Source of the DNA: UBA6522 sp965221035
GTDB lineage: Bacteria; Pseudomonadota; Gammaproteobacteria; Steroidobacterales; Rariloculaceae
Direction: 5' to 3'
Length of the DNA stretch: 64,000 nucleotides
NCBI GenBank assembly: GCA_965221035.1
Contig: OZ244860.1
Span: 1,612,001 to 1,676,000, forward strand
Shown here: piece by piece, positions 34,422 to 42,601 of the stretch
How positions within the stretch are numbered: position 1 is the first letter of the stretch
How the letters are laid out: every line of letters starts with the position of its first letter
The notes under the pieces: model-generated
Databases searched by the model: none
Seen by the model: the letters and a program-made list of their open reading frames with translations, nothing else
Told to the model about the DNA's origin: nothing
Position numbers and translations under genes: made by a program

Positions 34422-35782
34422 GCGCGGCACGGCAGCAGGATCGCTCTGCCCGGTGGTTCGACCGGGCGCGCAGGGTCCTGCCCGGCGGCGTGAGCTCGCC
34501 GGTGCGCGCGTTTCGAAGCGTCGGCGGCACGCCCCCCGTGATCCGGGCCGGCGAGGGCGCCGAGGTCATCGACGAGGACGGCAACCACTATCTTGATTTC
34601 GTGGGCTCCTGGGGTCCGCTGATTCTGGGCCACGCCCACCCGGACGTGGTCGCCGCCGTGGAAGGCGCCGTCCGGCGCGGCACCTCGTTCGGCGCCCCGT
34701 CCGCCGTCGAGATCGAGCTGGCCGAGCGGGTGGTGGACCTTTACCCCGGTATCGAGCAGGCGCGCTTCGTGTCCTCGGGCACCGAGGCCGTGATGAGCGC
34801 CGTACGTCTGGCCAGGGGAGCCACCGGACGCGACCTTATTGTCAAGTTTTCCGGTTGCTACCACGGCCACGTCGACCACTTGCTGGTGTCCGCAGGATCG
34901 GGGCTCGTGACCTTCGGCACGCCTTCTTCCCTGGGGGTGCCCGAGCCCAACGCAGGACTGACGCGCGTGCTGCCGCTCGACGACGATGACGCCGTGGCCG
35001 AGCACTTCGACCGGGACGGCGACCGGATCGCCGCGGTGATCATCGAGCCGGTGCCGGCCAACAACGGCCTGCTCCCGCAGCGCCCGGCATTTCTCTCGAG
35101 CTTGCGGGAACACTGCTCGCGCCATGGCGCGCTGCTGATCTTCGACGAAGTCATCTCCGGATTCCGGGTGGCCCCGGGGGGCGCGGCGGAACACTACGGC
35201 GTGCAGCCTGACCTTGCGACCTTCGGCAAGGTCATCGGCGGCGGCATGCCGGTGGGTGCGTTTGCCGGGCCAAGCGCCATCATGCGGCACCTGGCGCCCA
35301 CCGGCGGCGTTTACCAGGCCGGCACGCTATCCGGAAATCCGGTGGCCATGACGGCCGGACTCGCCACGCTGGCGGTCCTTGAGAGGGAAGGCGCCTGGCA
35401 AGCCCTTGAGCGTGTGGGGGCACACCTTGAACAACGCCTCGGCGAGGTGCTGAGGCGTGCTTCCGTACCGGGTGCCGTGGTCCGCATCGGTTCGATTTTC
35501 TGGATCGCCTGGGGGTCCACCACTGCGCCGAGGTCCGCGGAGGCGATCCACAAGGACGCCGCGGACATCTACCGGGGCGTGTTTCACGGCCTCCTGAACC
35601 GCGGCATTGCCCTGGCGCCTTCCGCGTACGAGGTCGGATTCCTTTCGCTGGCTCACAATGCCGGCCATGTGGACCGCCTCGCCGACGCGCTGGCCGAGAT
35701 CCTTGAGCGTCTGAACCGGCCTGCCGGCGCGACGGATCCGGCGGATCCGGTGATCGGGGAATCCGCCGGAATCGAGTCATGA
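34418..35782 (+). CDS. hemL: Glutamate-1-semialdehyde 2,1-aminomutase
   Basis: 454 residues, GTG start overlapping the hemB stop (GTGA). Class-III aminotransferase with FVSSGTEAVMSAVRLAR, YHGHVD, DEVISGFRVAPGG and the PLP lysine in FGKVIGGGMPVGAF. With HemA it makes aminolevulinate from glutamyl-tRNA, so the whole early C5 pathway is in this operon. Confidence 0.97.
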   Translation: MSAARQQDRSARWFDRARRVLPGGVSSPVRAFRSVGGTPPVIRAGEGAEVIDEDGNHYLDFVGSWGPLILGHAHPDVVAAVEGAVRRGTSFGAPSAVEIELAERVVDLYPGIEQARFVSSGTEAVMSAVRLARGATGRDLIVKFSGCYHGHVDHLLVSAGSGLVTFGTPSSLGVPEPNAGLTRVLPLDDDDAVAEHFDRDGDRIAAVIIEPVPANNGLLPQRPAFLSSLREHCSRHGALLIFDEVISGFRVAPGGAAEHYGVQPDLATFGKVIGGGMPVGAFAGPSAIMRHLAPTGGVYQAGTLSGNPVAMTAGLATLAVLEREGAWQALERVGAHLEQRLGEVLRRASVPGAVVRIGSIFWIAWGSTTAPRSAEAIHKDAADIYRGVFHGLLNRGIALAPSAYEVGFLSLAHNAGHVDRLADALAEILERLNRPAGATDPADPVIGESAGIES

Positions 35783-36867
35783 CGATCGAGCGCGATCCCA
35801 CCAAGGCCCTCCAGATCGGGTTCCTCGCGCTGCTGGGCATCGCCACCGCGCAAGTGGCATGGTGGGTCGCAGACCAGAGAGGCTCGGCGCGCCTGGAGCG
35901 GGACCGGGTCACGGCACTGTACGAAGCCGACGCGCTCGCGGTGACCGCCGCCTTCGCGCAGGCCACTGCGCAGCTGCCGGAATTGATGCCGCACCTGGAG
36001 ATCGACCCGGAGCTGGGGACGGCCACCGTGCGTCCTGAATCCCTGGAGGCGCTCACCACGGAAGCCAGCTCGCGCATCAACCGCTACACCTGGGAGGGCG
36101 GCTTCTTTCTGCTCGTTCTCCTGGGCGGAATGACGGTATTGACGCGCACCCTCAAGCATGACGCGCAACTCAGAAAGCGTCAGCAGAACTTTCTCGCCGC
36201 CGTATCCCACGAACTGAAGAGTCCGCTGGCGAGCATCCGACTGGCCGCGGAGTCCCTGATCAGGCGACCGGACCACGACCATACCGAACGTCTGGCACGG
36301 CGAATGCTGGACGACGGCGACCGACTGCTGCGCCTGGTCGAGAACCTCCTCGACACAACACGGCTGGAAGAGGGCCGCGTGGATCTGGAGGGAGAAACCG
36401 TCACCCTGCTCGACGCGGTCAGGACAGTCGCAGAACACTACCAGGAATCGGCGCGTTCGCACGAAATCGAAATCCACGTGGACGTCGCCGACGACCTGCG
36501 GATCAAGGCCGATCCGGTGGCCATCGAAACCGTGCTGCGCAACCTGCTGGACAACGCCATCAAGGCCTGTGCGGCGGCCAGGGGGCGAAACGTCTGGATC
36601 GATGCCCGGCCGGCGAAGGCATTCACGCGAATCGACGTGCGCGATGACGGCAGCGGCTTTCCCCCCGAGGCCGCCGGAATGATTTTCGAGAAGTTCTATC
36701 GCCTGGGGGACGAGATGCGGCGCTCCACCCACGGTACCGGACTGGGGCTCTACCTGGTCCGCGGCATCGCGGAACACTCCGGCGCCCGCGTGAGTGCCGC
36801 CAGCGAGGGCCCGGGGCTCGGTGCGACCGTCACCCTCGAGTGGCCGACCGGAGGGCCGACGACGTGA
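35779..36867 (+). CDS. Sensor histidine kinase within the haem operon
   Basis: 362 residues. Two transmembrane helices (about 13-30 and 107-125) bound a short periplasmic segment of about 75 residues. There is no HAMP. H-box AVSHELKSPLASI, N-box NLLDNAIKAC, G-boxes DDGSGFPPE and GTGLGLYLV. It overlaps hemL by four bases and the response regulator gene by four bases. The signal is unknown. Its place inside a haem operon suggests a link to haem or redox state. Confidence 0.93.
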   Translation: MTIERDPTKALQIGFLALLGIATAQVAWWVADQRGSARLERDRVTALYEADALAVTAAFAQATAQLPELMPHLEIDPELGTATVRPESLEALTTEASSRINRYTWEGGFFLLVLLGGMTVLTRTLKHDAQLRKRQQNFLAAVSHELKSPLASIRLAAESLIRRPDHDHTERLARRMLDDGDRLLRLVENLLDTTRLEEGRVDLEGETVTLLDAVRTVAEHYQESARSHEIEIHVDVADDLRIKADPVAIETVLRNLLDNAIKACAAARGRNVWIDARPAKAFTRIDVRDDGSGFPPEAAGMIFEKFYRLGDEMRRSTHGTGLGLYLVRGIAEHSGARVSAASEGPGLGATVTLEWPTGGPTT

Positions 36868-37580
36868 CGGCATCGGCGACTCCGGCCCGTATCCTGGTGG
36901 TGGATGACGAACGGCACCTGGCCGACGGCGTCTGCGAGGTACTTCAGTCGGAGGGTTACGACGCCGAGGTGGCCCATGACGGACGGGAAGGGTTGCGCCG
37001 GGCGCTTGCGCAGGAATTCGACCTGATCCTGCTGGACGTCATGATGCCGAAAATGGACGGGATCACCACTTGCGAAGAGCTTCGCCGCAACGGCCTGCGA
37101 ACTCCGGTGCTGTTTCTTACCGTGAAGAGCGCGCCCGAAGACCGGATCCGGGGACTTCAGGCCGGCGGCGACGACTACCTTGCCAAACCCTTCCGTCTGG
37201 AGGAGCTGCTGTTGAGGGTCGCCGCGATACTTCGCCGCAGCCAGCGGTTCGTGCGGGCCCGGCAGACCCTCGGCTTCAATGGCAACACCGTAGACTTCCT
37301 GACCTATCAAGCCGCGGCGTGGGACGGCACCGAGCACACGCTCACCCACAAGGAGGCCATGATCCTCAAGTTCCTCGCCGAGCGGAAGGGGGCGATCGTG
37401 CCGCGAGAAGAGATACTGGACAGGGTCTGGGGACACGAGGTGTATCCTTCCACGCGCACCATCGACAATTTCATCGTTCGGCTGCGCAGGCGCTTTGAGC
37501 GCAATCCCGAAATGCCGGAACACTTTCATACCGTGCGGGGCGTCGGCTACCGGTTCACGCACAAGGCGGAGGGGTCCTGA
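36864..37580 (+). CDS. OmpR/PhoB-family response regulator within the haem operon
   Basis: 238 residues from GTG 36864 (GTGA overlap with the kinase gene; an upstream GTG at 36840 is less likely). Receiver: VVDDERHLAD, phospho-Asp in LLDVMMPKMDG, Lys in LAKPFRLEE. Winged helix: LTHKEAMILKFL, VYPSTRTIDNFIVRLRRRFE. Its stop shares one base with the hemE start. Phased GTGAC repeats before hemA are possible binding sites (inference). Confidence 0.94.
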   Translation: MTASATPARILVVDDERHLADGVCEVLQSEGYDAEVAHDGREGLRRALAQEFDLILLDVMMPKMDGITTCEELRRNGLRTPVLFLTVKSAPEDRIRGLQAGGDDYLAKPFRLEELLLRVAAILRRSQRFVRARQTLGFNGNTVDFLTYQAAAWDGTEHTLTHKEAMILKFLAERKGAIVPREEILDRVWGHEVYPSTRTIDNFIVRLRRRFERNPEMPEHFHTVRGVGYRFTHKAEGS

Positions 37581-38602
37581 TGACGCGCGAGCGCTTGCTG
37601 TTGAAGGCGATACGAGGCGAAGCCGTCGAGCGGCGTCCACTCTGGATCATGCGCCAAGCCGGCCGCTACCTGCCCGAGTACCGCGAATTGCGCCAATCGT
37701 ATCCCTTCAAGGCGGTCGCCCAGTCCCCGGAGCTCGCCTCCAGGGTGACGCTGATGCCGATGGCGCGTTTCCCGTTTGATGCCGCCATTGTCTTCGCCGA
37801 CATCATGAGCCCGCTGCCGGCACTGGGCGTGCGGTTCGACTTCGATCCGGGGCCGGTCGTGGAGGAACCCGTTCGCAGCAGGGTCGGCGTGGACGCGCTG
37901 ACGCCACCGGACCCCTCCCGGCTCGGTCCCGAGGTGATGGCCGCGCTGAGACAGACCCGCGATGCGCTGCCGTCGGAGACGGCGCTGCTTGGATTCTGCG
38001 GCGCGCCCTGGACCCTCGCCGCCTACCTGGTCGAGGGGCGCGGAAGGAAAGACTTCCCGAAACTGCGGGCATTCGCCGCCGCCGAACCGAAACTGCTGGA
38101 AGTCCTCCTCGGGAAACTTTCCTCGGCCATGGCCACCTACCTGATCGAACAGGCACGCGCCGGCGCCGATGCCGTGCAGGTATTCGACTCCTGGGCCGGA
38201 CTCCTGTCCCTGGCCGATTGGGAACGGCTCATTCGGCCCCACCTGGAGCAACTGCTTCAGACCGTGGGCGAGGCCGGCGTGCCGAGAATACTCTTCCTGC
38301 AGAACGCGCCCCACCTGCTGGACGCCTACGCCAGACTGCCGGCGGAAGTGCTGGCGGTGGACTGGCGGGTGGACATCGCCGACGTGCAGCGGCGCCATCC
38401 GGCGCGGGCCGTGCAGGGCAACATCGATCCGGCCGTCCTGCTGGGCGGCGCCGAACCGACCCGCGCCGCGGCGGCCGCACTGCTGCAACGGGTCAGGCCG
38501 GAGGGCCACATCGTGAACCTCGGCCACGGCATAATGCCGCAAACGCCGCTTGAGAGCGTCGCCGCACTAGTGGACGCGGTACATGAGGAGGCATCAACGT
38601 GA
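37580..38602 (+). CDS. hemE: Uroporphyrinogen decarboxylase
   Basis: 340 residues. Signature WIMRQAGRYLPEYRELR near the start, GFCGAPWTLAAYLVEG in the middle, and FDSWAGLLS and NLGHGIMPQTP later. It converts uroporphyrinogen III to coproporphyrinogen III, the branch point between the protoporphyrin and coproporphyrin routes. TGATG coupling with the response regulator and GTGA coupling with hemQ. Confidence 0.97.
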   Translation: MTRERLLLKAIRGEAVERRPLWIMRQAGRYLPEYRELRQSYPFKAVAQSPELASRVTLMPMARFPFDAAIVFADIMSPLPALGVRFDFDPGPVVEEPVRSRVGVDALTPPDPSRLGPEVMAALRQTRDALPSETALLGFCGAPWTLAAYLVEGRGRKDFPKLRAFAAAEPKLLEVLLGKLSSAMATYLIEQARAGADAVQVFDSWAGLLSLADWERLIRPHLEQLLQTVGEAGVPRILFLQNAPHLLDAYARLPAEVLAVDWRVDIADVQRRHPARAVQGNIDPAVLLGGAEPTRAAAAALLQRVRPEGHIVNLGHGIMPQTPLESVAALVDAVHEEAST

Positions 38603-39324
38603 CCGAATCCGCACGAGAGGCCGTTTCCGTCGACCTGAGAGAGAAGGGCATGCTCAAGGGCCAGCCCATCACGCTGGATCGCCGCCTGTTCATGAAATTC
38701 ACCGCATTCAACGGCTGCGACTCCGAGCGGGACGCCGCGCAGGCGCTCGCCGACGCCTCCGTGGAGGGCGCACTGTACGTGGACACGAACGATCCGACGG
38801 GCATCGGCGTCATGGCGATGACCGAAGACCCGGAATTCTTTGCCACAACGCTGCGGGAGACCTTCAACCGGCCGCCCTACGCCGGGATGAAGCACAAGGG
38901 CGAGTTCGACATGCTGGGGCGCAGCTACTCCATCGGATACGAGCCGGACCTGGAAGACACCCTGCTCGTGAAACCGCGCTCCAAGGTACTCAATCCGTCG
39001 TTCAGGTGGGCGGTGTGGTACCCGCTGCAACGCTCCAAGAGCTTTTACGTGCTTCCGGATGACCGGCAGCGCCAGATTCTCGCCGAACACGGCTCGATCG
39101 GCCGACGCTATGGAGTCGCCGGACTGGCGGCCGACGTCCGTCTGGCGTGCCACGGGCTCGACAAGCAGGACAACGACTTCGTGATCGGATTGCTCGGACC
39201 GAACCTGTTCCCGCTATCGGCGGTCGTGCAGGAAATGCGCAAGACCGAACAGACTTCCCAGTACCTGGACAGCCTCGGCCCCTTCTTCGTCGGCCGCACC
39301 GCCTGGCAGAGCGGCAACCCCTGA
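38599..39324 (+). CDS. hemQ: Coproheme decarboxylase (HemQ/ChdC, chlorite dismutase family)
   Basis: 241 residues, GTG start. It aligns with Firmicutes ChdC over the C-terminal half: WYPLQRSKSFYVL against the family's VYP...WYML, then EHGSIGRRY, VVQEMRKTEQTSQYL and GPFFVGR. The catalytic tyrosine is probably Tyr141 and the proximal haem ligand His164. It oxidatively removes two propionates from Fe-coproporphyrin III to give haem b. Chlorite dismutase activity is unlikely in this context. HemQ next to hemE and hemH argues for the coproporphyrin-dependent route. Confidence 0.88.
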   Translation: MTESAREAVSVDLREKGMLKGQPITLDRRLFMKFTAFNGCDSERDAAQALADASVEGALYVDTNDPTGIGVMAMTEDPEFFATTLRETFNRPPYAGMKHKGEFDMLGRSYSIGYEPDLEDTLLVKPRSKVLNPSFRWAVWYPLQRSKSFYVLPDDRQRQILAEHGSIGRRYGVAGLAADVRLACHGLDKQDNDFVIGLLGPNLFPLSAVVQEMRKTEQTSQYLDSLGPFFVGRTAWQSGNP

Positions 39325-39435
39325 TCCCCGCCCATGTTTCCCAACCTGCCCACCAACCCTACAGTGGCTCGCCACCGGGTTGCGTATGGAATGCTCAGCA
39401 ACGGCCGCGTCCATATAGAAGTAGTGGTGCCACAA

Positions 39436-39570
39436 GGGTGCGTGTGGAGGGCTCTCGCACGCGTCGTGGGAGCGGCGCGGGCCATGGATGGCCAAAGCGC
39501 CGCGACCCGATCCGAGCCCGCCAGGGATGGCGGGCGAGGTTTAGCGTGCGAGAGCCCTCCACACGCACCC
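39436..39570. repeat. Palindromic intergenic element with perfect 27-base inverted ends
   Basis: 39436-39462 and 39544-39570 are exact reverse complements over 27 bases, enclosing 81 bases that themselves contain nested palindromes (GGCCATGGATGGCC-like and GCCCGCC-AGGGAT-GGCGGGC). A direct repeat GACCACACCC x2 follows the right arm. It resembles a MITE or REP-type mobile repeat and could fold into a long RNA hairpin between hemQ and hemH. Confidence 0.8.
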
Positions 39571-39621
39571 GACCACACCCGACCACACCCGACTGCGCCA
39601 AACAATCCGCGCCACTAACCC

Positions 39622-40683
39622 ATGACCCTATTCGACAACAAGCCCCAAGAGTACGACGCCGTCCTGATCGTGTCCTTCGGCGGACCCGAAGGCCCCGACG
39701 ACGTCATGCCCTTCCTGGACAACGTGCTCGCCGGACTGCGCGTGCCGCCGCCCGTCAAGGAGCGCATCGCCAAGCGTTATCTTCGCTTCGGCGGAGTCAG
39801 CCCGATCAATGACCATACACGCCGGTTCATCGCGGCACTGGAGCGGGAGCTGGCCGCCTCGGGACCCGCGCTGCCCGTCTACTGGGGCAATCGCAACTGG
39901 CATCCCATGCTGGGCGATACGCTCGCCCGGATGGCCGCGGATGGCGTCGGCCGAGCCATCGCCTACGTCACCAGCACCTTCAGCTCCTACAGCGGTTGCC
40001 GCAAGTACCGGGAAGATCTCTACGCCGCGGTGGACGGCCTCGACAACGCGCCGCACATCGACAAGCTGCGGATCGGCTACAACCACCCCGGGTTTGTCGA
40101 GGCCATGGCGGACCGGCTCCGTGATGCTTTCTCGCGCGTTCCAACGGCGGCAAAGCCGCCGGCGCTGCTGTTCACCGCCCACAGCCTGCCCCTTTCCATG
40201 GCCGGGGCGTGCGACTACGTGGCCCAGTTGCAAGAGGCTTGCGCCCTTGCCGCGGAGACGGCCGGTGCCGGTCAGTGGGAACTGGTGTACCAGAGTCAGA
40301 ACGCATCCTACGGCGAGCCGTGGCTTGGGCCGGACATCGGCGAGGCGCTGGAATCCGTGTGCGAGGCAGGGCACACCGATGTGGTCGTCGCGCCCATCGG
40401 CTTTGTCTGCGATCACATGGAAGTGGTGCTCGACCTCGACGTGGAGGCGGCGGAAACAGCGGAGTCGCTGGGGGTCAACATGGTTCGCGCCGGCACCGTG
40501 GGCACCCATCCCGCCTACGTGCGCATGGTGCGGGACCTGATCGTCGAGCGCATGACGGCCGATCCCGCGCGTCCGGCGCTGGGCGACCGGGGGCCCAATC
40601 ATGATTTCTGCCCGATCGACTGCTGCCTGTCCGGGCGGCCCGGTGAGCCCAGGGGCGCACTTTGCGGCGCGGAGCCGGCGTGA
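39622..40683 (+). CDS. hemH: Ferrochelatase, probable coproporphyrin type with [2Fe-2S] cysteines
   Basis: 353 residues. Metal-insertion His187 in FTAHSLPL and Glu in CDHMEVVLDLD. Cys126 in SSYSGCRKYRE and Cys330, Cys334, Cys335 near the C-terminus (FCPIDCC) match the four-Cys pattern of actinobacterial and some proteobacterial ferrochelatases that hold a [2Fe-2S] cluster. With hemQ in the cluster, the substrate is likely coproporphyrin III rather than protoporphyrin IX. It starts after the inverted-repeat element, with no clear ribosome site. Confidence 0.93.
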   Translation: MTLFDNKPQEYDAVLIVSFGGPEGPDDVMPFLDNVLAGLRVPPPVKERIAKRYLRFGGVSPINDHTRRFIAALERELAASGPALPVYWGNRNWHPMLGDTLARMAADGVGRAIAYVTSTFSSYSGCRKYREDLYAAVDGLDNAPHIDKLRIGYNHPGFVEAMADRLRDAFSRVPTAAKPPALLFTAHSLPLSMAGACDYVAQLQEACALAAETAGAGQWELVYQSQNASYGEPWLGPDIGEALESVCEAGHTDVVVAPIGFVCDHMEVVLDLDVEAAETAESLGVNMVRAGTVGTHPAYVRMVRDLIVERMTADPARPALGDRGPNHDFCPIDCCLSGRPGEPRGALCGAEPA

Positions 40684-42152
40684 CGAAAACACATCGCTGC
40701 GAAGCGGTGGTGATCGGCGCCGGCCTTGCGGGACTCAGCGCCGCGGTTCACCTGGAGGACGCCGGGGTCGACGTGCGTGTCATCGAGGCCCGGGAACAGC
40801 CCGGCGGACGGGTGCGGTCGATGCGGGAACTCGGCGGCAACCTGGAAGCCGGAGGCACCTACATCGGCGCAGCCTACCGGCGCGTGATCGCCGCGGCGAC
40901 GCGCCACGGCGTCAGGCTCGTCGACGTCACGCCCTCGCTGAAATTCTTCAGGGAGCAGGACCTGCTGCTGGACGGCGCGATCATTCGCCAGTCCGATTGG
41001 CCGGCCCACCCCGCCAATCCGTTCCCGGAGACGGACAAGGCACTGATGCCGTGGAGCTACAGCCGGATACTCACCGCCCGGCAGAACCCGCTGCGGGAAC
41101 CCCGGGACTGGCTCGATCCCGAGCACGCCGAAAACGACGTTTCGATGTACGAATGGATGCGCGGACTCGGACTGAACGACCGGACAATCCGACTTGGTTA
41201 CGGATTGAATGTCAGCTACGGAGAAGACGCCCACGACATTTCCGCGCTGCAGCTGCTGTTCCGCGCCGCGTTCTCCAGGGCGCAGTCGGGCTCGCACGCC
41301 CCGTCAGCCGCCCCGGCCGGTGGCGAGCCGGTCCGTGGTGAGCCGGTCCGTGGCGAGCCGGCTCCGTCCCGTTCTTCGGCACCCCCGCCTGCGGGTGCCA
41401 GGGGCTATACGGCTGCTGAAGGCGTGCAACGGATCCCCGAGGCGATGGCCGAGTCGCTGGCCCATCCGGTGCATTACGGCCGGATTGCAAGGCGGATCGA
41501 GGACGACGGCAGGCAAGTCACCGTCCAATGCGAGGACGGCACCGCATACAGGACCGCCCACACCGTGTGCGCCCTGCCCTTCACCATTCTGCGCCACATC
41601 GCCTTCGACCCGCCCATGGGTGGCGTCCAGCAGGAAGCCGTCGCAAGCCTGCCCTCGCAGGCAATGACCCAACTCTACTTCGCTCACAAGTCGGAATTCT
41701 GGGAGCGGGACGGGGCCGCCCCCAGCCTGTTCACGGACACCGCGGCGGGCATGTTTTCCGCGATCCGAAACGGCCGTGACCCCACGCAGATCACCGGTTT
41801 CTCGGCTTGGGTGATGGGTCGAAACGCGGCGCTTCTCGACGCTCTGCCGCCCGAGGCGGCCGGCGCGAGAGTCCTCCGGGAGATTGAAGCGGCGCGTCCG
41901 ACCGCCCGGGGTCAACTGGAGTTCATCGGCAGGCAAGGCTGGGGGGCGGATCCCTTCGCCCGCGGCGCGTGGGCCTACTTCCGGCCGGGACAGGTCACCC
42001 GATTTTCGGCGGCCATGAATGCGCCCCATGGCCGGGTGCGGTTCTGCGGCGAACACCTGGCCCGGGCCCATCGCGGCATGGAAGGCGCAATGGAGTCCGG
42101 CGAGAGTGCCGCGAAGGCAGTCATCGACCCACGCCACACCCACCCGTCATAA
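40680..42152 (+). CDS. FAD-dependent amine-oxidase-family protein in the haem cluster
   Basis: 490 residues, GTG start overlapping the hemH stop by four bases. ADP-binding motif VVIGAGLAGLSAAVHLE, then REQPGGRVRSM, and C-terminal FCGEHLARAHRGMEGAMESG. The last motif matches flavin monoamine oxidases more than the HemY/CgoX C-terminus. Because no recognisable coproporphyrinogen oxidase (HemY/CgoX) is present, it may be a substitute oxidase; this is inference. Residues about 217-235 contain an in-frame short repeat (GEPVR twice, then GEPA), a low-complexity insertion in the substrate-domain region. Confidence 0.85.
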   Translation: MTKTHRCEAVVIGAGLAGLSAAVHLEDAGVDVRVIEAREQPGGRVRSMRELGGNLEAGGTYIGAAYRRVIAAATRHGVRLVDVTPSLKFFREQDLLLDGAIIRQSDWPAHPANPFPETDKALMPWSYSRILTARQNPLREPRDWLDPEHAENDVSMYEWMRGLGLNDRTIRLGYGLNVSYGEDAHDISALQLLFRAAFSRAQSGSHAPSAAPAGGEPVRGEPVRGEPAPSRSSAPPPAGARGYTAAEGVQRIPEAMAESLAHPVHYGRIARRIEDDGRQVTVQCEDGTAYRTAHTVCALPFTILRHIAFDPPMGGVQQEAVASLPSQAMTQLYFAHKSEFWERDGAAPSLFTDTAAGMFSAIRNGRDPTQITGFSAWVMGRNAALLDALPPEAAGARVLREIEAARPTARGQLEFIGRQGWGADPFARGAWAYFRPGQVTRFSAAMNAPHGRVRFCGEHLARAHRGMEGAMESGESAAKAVIDPRHTHPS

Positions 42153-42190
42153 GCGGGTCCGACCGCGTCCGCCGCCTGGGCCTGCGAATG

Positions 42191-42556
42191 CTACCCGAGC
42201 CCGAGCAGACGTGGCGGGAACAAGACGGTCAACGCTCCCAGGTAGAAAAACAGCCAGCTGGTGTTCACAAGCACAAACCTGGTTTCGCTGAGCACCTTGG
42301 CGCTCAACCAGCGCAGGACGGCGGCCGGACCCGCAAAAAGCGCGACACATACCATTACCCGCACGGCTGTCCGGACCGGCGCGTTGGCGTCCATGAACGC
42401 CCCGTCCGTGACATTTCTTACCAGGAAGTCCGAACCCAACGCGATGAAGACAAACAGGATGGTCCATGGGTCCTGCAGGACCAGGTCGAACAGGAGCCAG
42501 ACACCTGCCACCAGGAGGCAGTCCAACCAGAGCGTCCAGCCGGCGCGGATGTTCAT
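42191..42556 (-). CDS. Small membrane protein of unknown function
   Basis: 121 residues with three or four hydrophobic helices (LWLDCLLVAGVWLLFDLVL, TILFVFIALGSDFLV, VRVMVCVALFAGPAAVL, SWLFFYLGALTVLF). No recognised family. Transcribed toward the amine oxidase gene. A real gene by helix pattern and codon use, but function unknown. Confidence 0.6.
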   Translation of the reverse strand: MNIRAGWTLWLDCLLVAGVWLLFDLVLQDPWTILFVFIALGSDFLVRNVTDGAFMDANAPVRTAVRVMVCVALFAGPAAVLRWLSAKVLSETRFVLVNTSWLFFYLGALTVLFPPRLLGLG

Positions 42557-42601
42557 CGTTTCGCGAAATTGTCCTGCATTCCACCCAGGCGGAGCAGGTC
42601 G

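Noticed and set aside
33174..34430. Minus-strand open frame (418 codons) opposite hemB
   Set aside because: hemB motifs are certain on the plus strand; this is a shadow.
38599..39324. Reading hemQ as a true chlorite dismutase
   Set aside because: It aligns with the coproheme decarboxylase branch, with a tyrosine at the expected catalytic position, and sits between hemE and hemH.
39436..39570. Simple transcription terminator after hemQ
   Set aside because: Arms of 27 bases with an 81-base interior and no T-run are much larger than a terminator; a mobile palindromic repeat fits better.
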